Positions 25,540-38,044 of a stretch of DNA of 64,000 nucleotides are shown here, piece after piece. The DNA comes from Eonycteris spelaea. Taxonomy: Eukaryota > Chordata > Mammalia > Chiroptera > Pteropodidae. The position numbers and the translations under genes are program-made. The DNA lies in assembly GCA_003508835.1 (NCBI GenBank), contig PUFA01000211.1, positions 1,860,001 through 1,924,000 of the forward strand. Direction: 5' to 3'. A model generated the notes under the pieces. The model was not told where the DNA came from, ran no database searches, and saw nothing but the letters and a program-made list of their open reading frames with translations. The stretch's first letter is position 1; each line of letters starts with the position of its first letter.

Positions 25540-26260
25540 GATAGGCTTCTGGTCCCAATTGTGAAAAGGAATGAAAACACAATACTCCTTGATTGAGACG
25601 CAACTGGCTGCCATATATGCGGCTCTTCTGGCCAGTGAGGCCATCACTGGTCCTAATCCCATAACCGTACAGTCCATATACCCAGTGGAAGGGTGGCTAT
25701 GATCCTAGATGAAGACTCTTCATATGGAAATTGCACAGACCCTTACACTGACCAAGTGGGGGACATACCTGGAGCAAGGGCACGATTCTCTGTGAGCCCC
25801 CTGCCGGGTCAACTACACTCCTTATTGGGACCAATGCAGTTTCAAGTGGAGCTCCTGGTGGAGTCCGCTGAAACAAAAGATGTACCAAGTCCCTATGTAA
25901 AGGGTCAGGCTCCCATCCCTGGCATTGCAGCTGTTCACCAAAACCTTTTGGTATGAGATGTGCTGGCAGTCAAGCCAGTGGGCTGAACTCCACGTTGTGT
26001 GGTTGATCCTCATAAATGAAACTGGCCCAATACATATCTGCACTGACAGTTGGGCTGTATATCAAGGTTTCACTCTGTTGCTGCCTTACTGGGCCACCCA
26101 AGAGTGAATGATAGGCCGCCACCCATTATGGGGCCGGAAATTGTGGAAAAACCTCTGGAAGAGGTGCCTTCAACAGACTGCTACCATATACCATGTCCCT
26201 GGCCATCAGATGTTATAGGCCCAGGGCAATAATGCAGCCGATGTGCTGGCATGAGACTGT
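25540..26260 (+). pseudogene. retroviral RNase H-like remnant
   Basis: Recognisable pieces include SSQWAELH near 25970 and CTDSWAVYQGF near 26040, typical of the RNase H domain that follows the reverse transcriptase. Several frames are involved. Confidence 0.7.
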
Positions 26261-26289
26261 TCCATCCGTGTACACCTATTTCAGCAGAC

Positions 26290-26860
26290 ATTGGCCCTGG
26301 CTCCATGAAAAACTGGGACATGTGGGGGCCCAAAGTGTTGGGGGCTATCATTGACCTGGCCACAAGCACAGTTTGCCATGTCACAATGCCCCAGGTGTGC
26401 TGAACAGCACCCAAAGAGATGACCAGAGTACCCTGGGGTGGTGCTCTGCAGGGCTAAGCCACTCCAGAAATGGCAAGTGTACTATATAGGACCTTTGCCC
26501 ATAGACCGAGAACACCACTAGGTGTTCGCAGGTGTGGACACAGCCACCAGTTTAGGGTTTGCATGGCTGGTGGAAACCACTGATCAACACTATACTGTGA
26601 CCACATTGGAACACCTCGTGGCTGCCTACTGCTGGCCCTTATTAATCATCAGTGACAGAGGCACTCCTTTTATAGGACAGGAAGTCCTATACAATGGGCC
26701 TGGGCCCACACCAATGATGTATGGTGGCAGTTACATGTCTTTTATCATCCACAGGCAGCTAGCATGATAAAACAATTCAATGGCTTTCTAAAAGACAAAC
26801 TGCACACCCTGGACCCGGGCTGGCACTATTAATACACTAACCTCCCTCAGGCTGCATACC
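26290..26860 (+). pseudogene. retroviral integrase-like remnant
   Basis: A frame at 26522-26767 reads GVDTATSLGFAW and, further on, SDRGTPFIGQEV, in the arrangement of the catalytic core with its two aspartates. The next catalytic region is lost to a frame change. Confidence 0.75.
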
Positions 26861-26899
26861 TTTTAAATGAACAACCCCAGCAAATGGGTTGTCTCCTCT

Positions 26900-28200
26900 T
26901 GACAGGGTTGTAGCAGGCTTGCTGCAGGCTATCAAGGTGTGCCCAGGCACCACAGCTAAACAGCTCTTGCCCCAGGCTCCAGGGAGCTTTGCTCTTACCA
27001 GCCCCAGAACCTTTGGCGGCAGATGAACAGGCTACCTGGTCATGGCCCTAGACTTTACAAGTAACACAGGAGCTGTGGGAGGCCCTAATGAAGCCCTGGG
27101 AGCAATGGGGTATGGGTAGAACCCTGGATTTGTTTTTGGCCCACACGCTTGCAAATGTCACTCCCAATGACTGTTGAGGGTTCCCTTTTAATGGGAAATT
27201 TTGTCCTTAGCCTCTGGCCCATTTCTCTCTATACTGTAATTTGGTGAAGACTCCCTGGCCTGCTGCCCTTGGAGAAACTGTTTTGTATCACAGGCTAGGG
27301 GCAGCTTCTCTCCTGGCTACCCTTTTGTCTCAAGATGGGCAGGTGGCCTGCGTCCTCCCAGAAGGGTGAGACTTGCCCCTAAGAGTCTCTTTGGTCTGTC
27401 AACAAGGAACATTGTCATGTCCTGGACTCATGAATTTGCTGCTGTCCACAGTGTTTCCTGCTGCTGAGTGTGTACTGAATTGCCAACGGAAGTAGCCGAA
27501 GGGCTGCCGTGGCGCATTGCTACAGCCACGGCTGAGAATGGATGTACCTGCATACCTGAATGAGCCCAGCGATAGCGGGCCACAGAAGTGCTCCTCTGCT
27601 GTGACCATTGCAGCTTCCCATGCCTCATAGGCTATGCCATTTCCAGTGGGTGGGGATGGCTAGTGGGAGAACATGTGAAATTGCAGGAACAGGCCCCTCA
27701 CTGCATAGAACAAGTGAAATTTGTGCCCAACCATATCGTGGGGTGGATACCCCCCAAAATGTATGATAATACCCTCCTTGCTAACATTGCCAAAGTCTGG
27801 TGAAATGGGCAACGTTATGTCGGTACAGCATCCACCAACTGGTTACCTGAAGGGTATCTTTGGGGTCTGCGGGTGCTATGGACCTACTTGCCCACTGACT
27901 GGACTGGTCATTGTACCTGGGGATGTCCATATTTAGCTGAACACATATTATCTACTTTACCCCAGTGGCCCCGTAATTGGGATTCTGTATATCACCGCTA
28001 GCACCAGCAGAAATGGGTAGCATGGTGGTTCTACACCCTGGCATTATTCATTGCACAGGTGTAGAATTGCAGGTAGAAGCTTTAGCCCAGCACACTGCAC
28101 AAGCATTGAACGCTATGCATCAGGCCATAACCCTTTTAATGGGGCCTCATTTCTTGCTATTCTGGTTTAGTAATTCTTCCATGGGACCTAGAAATCTATA
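26900..28200 (+). pseudogene. env-like remnant of the retrovirus
   Basis: Weak evidence. A Gln/Ala/Leu-rich heptad-like segment at about 28060-28130 (VEALAQHTAQALNAMHQA) resembles the helical part of a retroviral transmembrane subunit and lies in the expected position. No complete frame or signal sequence is visible. Confidence 0.5.
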
Positions 28201-28235
28201 ATTTTCACAAGGAGCCCAGGTGATTTTTCACCTGG
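28201..28235. repeat. direct repeat and hairpin at the retrovirus right edge
   Basis: ATTTTCACAAGGAGCCC (28201-28217) nearly matches ATTTTACAGGGAGCCC (22423-22438), just outside the left LTR edge. It overlaps a perfect hairpin with 8-base arms, CCAGGTGA and TCACCTGG (28216-28223 and 28228-28235), and a TTTT loop. Confidence 0.6.
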
Positions 28236-28367
28236 CTGGTGCAGAAACCAGAATTCTGAGAAACTTTGTTCTCTAGCTAGGTAATTTCTGTTGCTTCATT
28301 TCCCCATGTGGTTAATACTTGTCATAACAAGACGTGTTGTCTCTCTGTTACCCTCTGAATTCATTTG

Positions 28368-28490
28368 TTAGGGCTGCTGTGACAAAGTCCCACAAGCTGG
28401 AGGCTTAAACACAGAATTTACTCCCTTACAGTTCTGGAGGCTGGAAGTCTGAGATCAAGGTGTCAGCAGGGGTGATTTGGTTGGGAACCT
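28368..28490 (-). mobile_element. MaLR-type LTR, 3' part
   Basis: The segment with AGGGCTGCTGTGACAAAGTC, CAGTTCTGGAGGCTGG and AGATCAAGGTGTCAGCAGG is the 3' part of an MLT/MST LTR on the minus strand. Confidence 0.75.
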
Positions 28491-29104
28491 CCTTTAAACT
28501 AGTGGCAGGCAGTGCAGTGGCCTGAGCTTTGGACTTAAGGCAGCTTAGGTAATTTGGACCAATCCTCCTAGAAAATCAAGATAAAAATATCTGTTCAAGA
28601 CCCCGGAGAACTAAGAGACCATTGAAGAGCCAGGAGAAGAAACCCATAAAAGTAAGCCTGGTATGAGGGCTGCTTCTCCTTTAGAGGCTGGTTCTTCAAG
28701 GGAGACCAAGGGGTCTCGGGGCACAGGTAACATTCTATTTCTTGACCTGCTGCTGGTTGCATAGTATGTTTACTTTATTGTGATTCATTGAGTTGGACAC
28801 TTATGATTTCAATACTTGATATGTTTTCTGCTTCAAACAAAACAAAACAAACCACTCCCTGCCCCCCCCCCAAATAAATAAATAAAAACAGTCATTTAGA
28901 AAAGACTTGGCAATTAACAGACTAGGGTTTGAGGCCTAGCTCTGTTACTTAGAAATGTGCCCTCAAGAAAATTCTTCCCCCCCACCCCCAAAACCTGATT
29001 TCTTTATATGATATGCAGAGCATAAGTTTTTTTTTCATAGGATCATCCTGAGGTGCAAATGAGAACCTGCCAAGTGCCTGGCAGCCAGCAGGTACGCAGT
29101 TAAC
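28491..29104. other. unassigned DNA with simple runs
   Basis: Contains a short C run and (AAAT)n at about 28862-28887, otherwise nothing recognised. Confidence 0.55.
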
Positions 29105-29320
29105 AGCAGCAATAATAACATATTACCTCTTATTGAGGGCCTATTATATGCCAGGCACTTGAACTGAGCTCTTTACTTATAGCTCAAGCTGTGCAGTCTG
29201 TGCCGTTTCACAGACAAGAACACCAAGGTGCAGCATGGGCCCTGCTCTATCTAGTAAGGTACAGCTAGTAATAGCAGAGCTAGAATTCAGACTCAAGTCT
29301 TGTCCAAAACCAGGGCTGGG
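29105..29320 (-). mobile_element. MIR SINE
   Basis: CTATTATATGCCAGGCACTT, then a TTTCACAGACAAGAAC block and AGCAGAGCTAGAATTCAGA match MIR on the minus strand. Confidence 0.75.
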
Positions 29321-31744
29321 AACCTGTTTATATGGCCTGCTGATTACTCATGACATGGCACGTACCACTTCACTTCTAGATTCTGTCTTGTGTTTTCATT
29401 AAGTGAATATAGTCTCCAGATTAACTTCTCAAATTCAGCATTGCTGAATTTCCAGTTTTGCCAGAATATGCTTACTTGTTCCAATTAACTCTCTATAAAA
29501 GGGAGGGATTCTGACTTTTCCTCATCTCAAGGAGATATCGAGATGCAGTAAATTAGAAAACAGAGTCCATCCCAGAGTAACCAAAATGAATCTTTGCCAA
29601 GCTCAGATGTAAATCAAATGTTCATTAACAGGGAAGGAGAAGAAGCAGGAGGAGGAGAAAGAGCTTCTTTTTCAGGGTAGAAATGGAGAGGGCTGTAGTG
29701 GGAGCTGGGGGATTGGATGCCATGAGCCCATCCCAGAGCAGAGTTTAGGAAGCAGGTTCTAGAATGTACTGCAGATCTAAGCGGGCCAGGGGCAACATGT
29801 CTGCCTCACCTTGGCCTTGCGCCCCTGGAGACACATGTGAGATGAAGCAGCCTAAGGGGCTTGTGCACTGAGAAGTTGCTCTCGCCAAGCCAGTTTGCAC
29901 TACAGTTTAGGTGCCTGTCATGTTGGATAAGGCTCTTTCTCTCAGCAAGATGGTCTTTATATATCCTGTGTTTCATTTTTTGCTTTTGTTTTTTCCTTTG
30001 GTTGCCTGGTAAACATTTCTACTGGAAAATTCCAACCTTGCCTTGGGTGAACAAAGAGGAAGAGCAAAGTGTCCACACCCAGGCCAGCCTAGCCAGAAAG
30101 GGCAGGAGCCATAGAGAATAGGCTTTGCAAACGTGGCCACAGCTGCAGCTCCAGCTGGAACTCTGAGAGATCTGGAGAGGGACACTAAGCAAGGTGGATA
30201 CTGGGAATGTTGATAGCGGCCGTGGCCCTCTCTTCTTTCTTTTCCGATGTTTCTGCACTTGTTGCTCTTTGTACACAATCAGCATTTATCACTTAGACAT
30301 ATGTCAGCTGACTCCTCGCTGAACGGGGTCTCAGAGATAGAGGATGTTCCTGTTCATTTGAATATCTCTGGTTCCTACGTGGTATCTAATATGTAGTAAA
30401 CGTTTCTTGCATGAAAATAAATTGTGTGACATTGAAGTAGGGGAAGGGCTACATGAGCAAAGGAGCTGTTCCTCTCTCTCTCCCAGTTGGGATTCCCAAC
30501 AAACTGAGGGGAAAGGCCTCTGTGAAAAGACAGTGGAGTCAAAGCGCAACCTCCCTGGAGAGCGAATAGGCGCAGAGCACCTGGTAGACCCCAGCAGGGG
30601 AAATGAAGGTTAAGGTTATTAGCTTTTAAATTATTATTTTGAAAAACTTGAAAGAATGCCGTCAGATAGATGCTCACAATGCACTTGAGTCAGATGATGG
30701 TGAACATTGGGTTAATGTGGCCGATGCTTCCATTAGAAAGAGAAGTGGGCATAATACCATGACTACCTATGGGCCTCTCCACAAGAGGGCACTATTCTCT
30801 CATTCCTAGTTCCTATTAATGAAAAATTTGTCATTTTTAAATTGTTGTGGGACAATTAGAGTTTCATGCACCGTTCTATCTGCTGTTCTATCACACTTTA
30901 GACACACATGTTTATTTCCCTGGGAACCTGGGACATTGCAAGGGCAGCCACATTTGATACTGCAGTCTGGTGTGCCGTTAGAGGCCACGACTGCAGTCTC
31001 ACCCCACGTAGAACCTAGCCCCCTAAGTTAGTTCAAGCACAGGTGTTTGGGGTGTGACAAGGCTGACTGATTAGAGTACCTCACTTTATTTGACACTGTG
31101 GTCTCAGCCAGTGTAACCACAGTCACCCCTGCAGGGCTGCCTGGCCAGTGAGAACATACCTGGCTTTTACTGCTCAAGAGTATCAGTTTATGAGAGAAAG
31201 ATCCATGGTCTGAACTTCATGAGAGAAATTTTTTTTTAATGTAGGCTGAACAACCAGTAGAAACAATGAAGAGAATCCTTTTACTATCTCTTTTATACCA
31301 TTACTTTGAACACAAGTTACGCTTAAAGAATTGTTCCATTATCAGAGGTAATTTACTTCACTGAGTTTCTTCCCTTCATATAGTTTTTTAAAAAACCCCA
31401 AGATAGTTGCCCAGGCCTTTCATAGAATAATGAGACCAATTCCAGAGATGTAATCTGGCCTCTTTGACAGATCTCCAGAAGCTCCAGGGCTACCCCAATT
31501 CTTACTAGTTTTGAGAAAATTTGCAGCAGACCATCCTTCCTCATGTGCCACAGGGCTGAACACTTTGCATGCTGGAGATGTATGGCATACTTGAGTAGCA
31601 ATCTTGTTTTATATGGAGGCTGCAGGGAAACATCCCAGTCTGAAATCACTTAAAACAGTGTGCATGTAGGCAATCTTTTCAGATGTCACCAACTAGTAAT
31701 AATCTATCATGTTTCTGTACTTCCTTACAATAAATGTGCCTGTA
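29321..31744. other. unassigned DNA
   Basis: Somewhat higher GC near 29650-30620. Frames up to 101 codons have no recognisable domains. Confidence 0.55.
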
Positions 31745-31925
31745 CGCCTCAATTAATCTTGTGGGGACCCTTTAAAGTAGCCAGCCAGCAAATTACTGTG
31801 CCTGTTGTGGAGAGGAGGAAATGAAGATTCAGGAAGGTCACGTGACTTGTACAAGACCACCAAACAGGCAAGTATCACAATTGGGCCAGAAACCTCCACT
31901 GCCTGAGTCCTGGCCCACCCTTTGC
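31745..31925 (-). mobile_element. MIR SINE fragment
   Basis: A diverged minus-strand MIR, with GAGGAAATGAAGATTCAGG and the GTCACGTGACTTG core. Confidence 0.5.
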
Positions 31926-31929
31926 TTCA

Positions 31930-32420
31930 CAGCCTTTATTTTTTCCAGGTGCCAGGAACACAGCAGCAAAATTTCTGCTTCCATTTACATTCTAGTGGAG
32001 GCATGTGAATAAACAGATGAGTAATAAAATGGATGTTATATTAAATGGTGATCAGGGCTATAGAGAAAAAGGAAGCAGGGAGGTGGAACACTCAGGTCAT
32101 GTAAGGTTGGGTGCAGTTTTAACTAGGCGCCTCAGGTGACAGAGGCACTATACCCAAAAAGGAAAGCTTCCAGGAAGGGGGAACAACAGTCACCAAGGCC
32201 TGCCATGGAAATGGCTTGTCCTGTCCCAGGAGCAGCTCAGTGGGGAGGCTCGGGAGAATGGTGGGTTGTGAGGGCAGACAGATGATGGAGGTGGCTTGTG
32301 GAAGGGCCGGGAGGCCACAGCCCTGCCTCGGCAGTTCCTCTGATTGTGATGGAGCTGTTAGAGGGTTTTGAGCCAGGTGATATATATCTTACATTTTAAT
32401 AGGGTGACTCTGGAAGTTTC
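31930..32420 (-). mobile_element. L2 LINE fragment
   Basis: Read on the plus strand: CAGCAGCAAAATTTCTGC, TTACATTCTAGTGGAGGC, GGTGATCAGGGCTATAGAG, and near the end a GAGGGTTTTGAGCCAGGTGA block, the order of an L2 on the minus strand. Many changes and no frame. Confidence 0.7.
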
Positions 32421-32519
32421 CCTTACAACATAAATTTCCAATAAAATCCAAGAAAACAGTTACATAGTAAAAGAATATTACATTTATTCTTATTGTAGGC
32501 CTTCATATGAGATAACAAT

Positions 32520-32745
32520 AAAGGGCTCTGTTGTTGAATGCCTGCTATGGGTAGGTACTGAGCAAGGGGTTTCTTTACCCATATCGTTTTATTCTATTTT
32601 TGCAATTGGCTGCATGATAAAATTTTTGTTATGCCATTTTACTGATGAAAAAACTGAGGCTCTGAGAGCTTAGCTAAGAGGCTCAAGTTCACAGGCTAAC
32701 TAACCAGTGATATCTCTTGAGAGCCTAAAACTTGAGCATTGAGCT
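32520..32745 (-). mobile_element. MIR SINE
   Basis: CATTTTACTGATGAAAAAAC, TGAGGCTCTGAGAGCTTAG and the CTCAAGTTCACAGGCTAAC segment match minus-strand MIR. Confidence 0.7.
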
Positions 32746-34349
32746 CATTTATTAGTGGCTGAATGTTCTTTTGAATGGAAGAAAATGCCATCCTTGGCGC
32801 CAAAAAAAAACATAAGAAACAATCTTATAATAAAAACTGGTGAACATTTTAAATATTTAGTTAGCACAATGGCAGTGTCCTTCCATGTCATTTGTACATG
32901 CCATGCAACCTGCAAATCTTATTTTTAACAATTAATCTAGTAATATTTAACAATTTTTTATAGGGATCTTTAATAGAATCTTTGGTTCTATTAGCATAAC
33001 TAAACAACATTCATAATTGTAATCATTTGACTTTCTTAATTGTCCGATTAAGATATCTTACCAAATACTTGTGTAGTTATTTCTGAAATGATAACAAAAT
33101 AAATTTTGGACATATGATGAGTTTTAGGTTCTCTTAAAATGTCAATATAAAATCATTATCTAAGTCAACTATTTTAACACATTTTAAATTAGAATTTGAC
33201 CTGACATTCCAACACACAAAATCCTCTTAAATGTAATACATAAGAAAGATGCCAACTATCCACGAATTATTTTTAACCCCAATATATCAAAAATAGATTG
33301 ACTTAATTTCATCATTTTAACCCTTATTTCTATATCTTTTCAGTATTAAAAGTCAAGTCCCCACAAAGGACATAATTATACCATTCTGAATAAATATGGG
33401 ATTGAGTTCCCAAATGAATTTCTGAGAATTCCTCACCAGCTGGCTGAGGGTGCACCATGTACAAGGATATTAGGTAGAAAGTTTGAGCTAGAGGTAGAAA
33501 CATCCAAGATAACTTCTTGACTGACAAGCTGAAACTGGTTCTGCACTTTCTACGTCAATGTCTTGCAAATAGGTGTTCGCAGTCCTGGTCCCCTATATTT
33601 GATTATGTGATACCTATTTCTTGCTGCTAGGTCTCTGTACTTCATGACTGGACTTCACAATGCTATTTCTGGCTTAATTCTATTCTAAATTCTTTTTATA
33701 TTATGCAACTTTGCTGCAGCCCTAACTTATAGTTATTTAAGTGATGTTGTATTGTTTTCCCTGTCTTTCCAAGGCTTTGTCTGACCCTGATCACAGTTTT
33801 GAAGTCAGGCCAATGGTGGCACCTGGGCTTGTGAGTAAGACAATGACAGTGAGAAAGAAAAAACAAATCTGAAAGGCCCTGAGAGAAGCAGAGTGAAAAG
33901 ACTTAGAGACTGGATATGTGGGAAAGAAGAGGAATGAAACAACTAAGTTCAAACTCCAGACCTGAGGCAAAGTGGAGACTCCAGACCTGAGACAAATATA
34001 TCTGCTACATCTCACATCAGTGATGCAGAGAGCACAGGCATTCTGAAATGAAAGTGTGAACAGAGGAGCCAGTCCAGGGTGAGTGAGGGTGGACTTCTCT
34101 GATACTAAGTTCCTTGGCACATCTGAGAGGAAGAGAAAGGTCAAAGCTGGGGAACCTGCAAAAGATTCAGTGAAAGGAAATGAAGGTAGGAGAATAAGAT
34201 GAAGCTTAGGCACAACTGCACCCAACAATGAGTAGGCTTGAACAGTTTTTCAAACAGGGTGTAAGGAGAGCCAAGAGGGAGCTCTGGGACAAGTGTGAGA
34301 TACAAAGCTAGACAATGGATGGCGGCCAGGCAGGGTGAGAACAAATATG
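32746..34349. other. unassigned DNA
   Basis: Very AT-rich to 33340; nothing recognised. Confidence 0.55.
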
Positions 34350-34350
34350 G

Positions 34351-34434
<84 letters not shown>

Positions 34435-34526
34435 CAGAGACAGAGAGACAGAAAGAGAGACAAAGAGAGAGACAGAGACAGAGAGAGACAGAGAGACAGA
34501 GAGACAGAGACAGAGACAGAGAGAGT
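34350..34526. repeat. compound (GT)n (GA)n (GACA)n microsatellite
   Basis: A GT run (34352-34384) passes directly into GA and then GAGACA-type repeats to 34526. The open frames of up to about 145 codons across it are repeat-made and have Ser-Leu-Ser-Leu or Arg-Glu-Arg-Glu translations. Confidence 0.97.
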
Positions 34527-36279
34527 TCTGGGTCAGGCACAGCTTGCTGAATGTTGCCATAGCTGGTCCTTTTCATTTGCCTTTGGGATACACAAGAGAA
34601 AATTGTACAAACAGAACATCTGAATAGCTGCAACCTCAGAAAGTTCTGGCTAATGCAGTGACATCATGAAACTTAGAATTTCTTTCACCCTGGAGGAGAT
34701 GGAAATAGCTATAAAGGAACCTTAGAGACTGATAGTAATAATTCTCTGTTTAGAGACTTTTCTTTCACCTTAAAATACAGGAAAATATTGACATGGCAAT
34801 ATAAACAAACCCTGTTCTTTTTTAAAAGCAAGAAATCTCTTAATTTGTATTTTATTTTTTGTTTTTTGTTTTTGTTTGCTTGTTTTTGTTTTGTTTTGTT
34901 TTTCTATGTAAAGCCAAATAAATCCCTGAGGAAAACCAATGGAAATACAAGTTCTTCAATACTCAGTGCTTTTCTTTGGTCACTCATAGGGACACCATGC
35001 TCCCATTGAGGGTTCTCACTTAGGGTGCAGGCAGTCCACTGGACTTCTCTGGCCTGCAGAAGCTAGGGACACAGAAACATGTTGCTGCAGCTCTTCAGTT
35101 TGTCAAGACCCAAAGCTGCTCGTACTTTGCTGTATTGCACACTCACCCACAGAGCTTACCAACAGATGGGACTGAATGTTCTGTCATTGTGTGTGGACAG
35201 AGAGACATGTCAAAAGCAGAAGCCATGGCACAATTACTCTTATTCTGTTTGTAGAAGAGAGTTGCCATCCACATAGAAAATCATAGTTTTTACACATGTG
35301 GGTTTGGAACTTGAACAAGTTATTTTATTCTGGAAACACTTTATCATAGCTTATAAATTATGACTTCTCATGGAGTTATGATTTCTCTATGCCACGTTAC
35401 CAGGAGCACAGAAGGCACAGTGAGAGGAAAGCTGAAAGCTCTGAGTTTGCTGCTTGCGAAACTCAAAAGCCACATTAGGAATGAGGCAGTCATCTGAGCC
35501 AGCATCTTGTCTGGAAATAATTATGCCTAGTGAACAAAGCTGTGGAAATCTGCAGTGCACAAAATATAATATCCATACCCAAATGAAGGGAACAAAATTC
35601 TCTTATGTTTTGGACACAGTTGTACCTAAGATCCCCAGGGTGTAAAAAGCAGTTTTACCCATGACCCAGAGGTTCATTAGAAACCTTAGAATCAAAGTGA
35701 CATTTATTACTCTAGTAAATAATGACACATTTATGAGTAGGGAAACTTCTCAAAAAACTGAAGAATTATTTTTTATTGTGAAATTTGATACTAGAGTTCT
35801 CATAGTATTAAACCATTCCAATTCTTCTGGCATGTCACTTCTGTCTATATAAGCAGCATGTGATTTAAAAAAATGTAGACTTAGTTGGGAAATAGAGACA
35901 GAGAGGAAGCCTGAGGTTCCTCGTTTGGTTTGGACTTTCCCAAAGCAAAGAAAATATCTCATACTGCTGACTTGGTGAAAAGTTTTGCTTTAATGCATGC
36001 TATGTTTAAGGTGGTGGCAAGTATGGGATCAAGCAGTGTATCTTATTTCCACCATCTGACTCTTCTATTCTGCTCAGCGAAGGGACCAGATGGAGTTAAT
36101 CCCAGTCCAGTGGGGATGACCACATAAGTCTTCTGAAGAACAAGTTGAGGTGCCTATTTAATTTTGAGTTGCACAAGAAACTAAGCTCTAATAAAGTTGC
36201 AAGCTTTAGAAGTGAGATATTTTTCCTTTTACTTGGTTCTGCTCCTGCCATTACTTGCATTCAAGAACATAAATGCACA
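34527..36279. other. unassigned DNA
   Basis: Only a (TTTTG)n stretch at about 34858-34902 stands out. Confidence 0.55.
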
Positions 36280-36545
36280 AAAAGCTGGGAATGGAGGTGG
36301 GTGGGGTGGTGGTTGCCAGAGACTAGGGAAGGAGGGAGAGGGGATGGGGAGTTAGTAGTGTTTAATAGGTTCAGAGTTTCAGTTTTGCAAGATGAAAAGC
36401 GTTCTGGAGATGGATAAATGGTGCTGATGATAACACAACAACTGAAGGTACTTAATGTCACTGAGCTAATGGTACACTTAAAAGTGGTTAAAATGATCAA
36501 TTTTATATTATTGATATTTACCACAATTAAAATTAAATTTTAAAA
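36280..36545 (+). mobile_element. L1 3' UTR fragment
   Basis: GTTCTGGAGATGGATAAATG, then GAAGGTACTTAATGTCACTG, AGTGGTTAAAATGATCAA and TTTACCACAATTAAAATT: a typical L1 3' end on the plus strand. Confidence 0.85.
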
Positions 36546-36639
36546 AACTAGGAGGAAGTCAAACTCAAGGAATCAGAATTCTAAGATGACTGTGACCCCT
36601 CTCCCTGTGTGCACAGTCTGTGTCAGTCTCCTGTTGAGC

Positions 36640-37168
36640 ATGGCAGGACTTCTGAGACTGATGGTATTTCACTCCTGTGACTAAGTTGTTTACGTGATAA
36701 AAATAAAGACATTTTGAAGATGTAATTAAGATCTCTAATCAGATAACTTTGAGCTGATTAAAAGGAAGTGAGCCTGACCTAACCAAGTGAGCCTTTTTAA
36801 AAAAGGCATTCCTGGGAAGAGAGATTCAAAGTAGCAGCTCCCTTATTGGCCTAGAAGAACTACCACATTGTAGAGTGGGCCACATGGCAGGGAACGGGTT
36901 TATGGGGGGACTAGTTGTTCTAGGGCTTCACTTGTACAATCATCACAAAGACTTGAACTCTATCAACAACCAGGGAGCTTGGAAGGTGACCCTGGGCTTC
37001 AGTGTGAGTGCACCCCCTGGCCTGAATTTCAGCTTGGGTAGACCCTGCAGGGGACCCTGTTACCTTGTGCTTGGACTCCTGACGCACAGGAACTGTAGGC
37101 AATAAGTTTGTGCTGTTAAGTGGCTAAGTTTGTGGTAATTTGCAGGTAGCAAAAGACAAATACAACAC
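36640..37168 (+). mobile_element. MLT1-type MaLR LTR
   Basis: GGGCCACATGGCAGGGAAC, then GAACTCTATCAACAACCAG, a TTGGACTCCTGACGCACAGG block, GGCTAAGTTTGTGGTAATTT and an ACAAATACAAC end, in the order of an MLT1 LTR. Confidence 0.75.
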
Positions 37169-38044
37169 TCACAGTCACTGGAATGTTTTCATCAGGCATC
37201 TGTCACAGTGCATTCTCCATGTATGGTCCCTCACTGAATCTCACATGCCATGGGAGCTTCTCTGCTTTGGGGGAAAGGGGCCAAAGGTAGCCATCCACTG
37301 AGAGGGAAGCAAAGTGTGAAAGGCAGGGAGCAGACAACCTTGTTTTATTTTGATTAAATAAATGTAAAGCTGAGGGGACCCAGAGGGAGAGCCTCAGGGA
37401 AAGCAGAGCTTGTGTTCTATAAAACACATTAACCTCTCAAATAAGATGAAGGTACAAATTTTAATAAATATGCTTTAATACATTACACTAAGTCTTCTAA
37501 TTGTGGATCCACAGGGATAGATCACTTCTTCTCCTGTTGCCAGGCGTGCAATTTTAACTTTACGTCTACTTAAAGATGCATGCCAAGAACAGGGAGAGAG
37601 CTGGGTTGCAAAGACTTGGAGCTGGGAGGTGGAGAGCAATAGCAAGAGGGTAGGGGTGATGTCTGTGACCACAGGCAAGTCACTTGATTTCTCCATTTCT
37701 GTACCTATAACATAAAAAGGTCATGCTGGATCATCAGTTGAGGTATTATTCAGACTGTGAGGGATGAGATATATCCAAAGAGCTGTGGTCTTCTTATCAG
37801 AGATCACAGGCTACACCAGTGCTCTATTCCTAGGGACTCTTTCCCAGCTCAAAACTGCAAAGAGCCATGAATCTCTGAGGTGCTCAGTCATTTATAACTA
37901 ATCAAGTATGAACTAGACAAGGAGGCAGGAGAGGGTGCTGGAAATAGAGCCCCTGTGAAGTCAAGTTCCTCATGTCACCTGACAGTATTTCATACAGAAT
38001 AGAAGTTGAATGAGTAAATAATTGAGTGAGCATTAATTATGATG
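37169..38044. other. mostly unassigned DNA
   Basis: Apart from the short MIR piece at 37650-37735, nothing recognised. Confidence 0.5.
37650..37735 (+). mobile_element. MIR fragment
   Basis: GGCAAGTCACTTGATTTCTC followed by CATTTCTGTACC: a short MIR core. Confidence 0.45.

Larger units (their letters stand above)
22439..28200 (+). mobile_element. endogenous retrovirus, decayed, no visible 3' LTR
   Basis: An ancient provirus remnant of about 5.8 kb. Order: 5' LTR, tRNA-Ser-like primer binding site, gag-like, protease-like, reverse transcriptase, RNase H, integrase and env-like segments, all on the plus strand and all interrupted by stops and frameshifts. The YIDD reverse transcriptase motif and the Ser-type primer site suggest a class III (ERV-L/HERV-S-like) element, but this is from memory of families. 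The right end stops near 28200 without a recognisable second LTR. It cannot produce virus. Confidence 0.85.

Noticed and set aside
22439..28200. Intact retroviral gene
   Set aside because: All segments have stops or frame changes and the protease active site is altered.
34141..34633. Long Ser-Leu and Arg-Glu repeat frames
   Set aside because: Produced by the GT/GA microsatellite.
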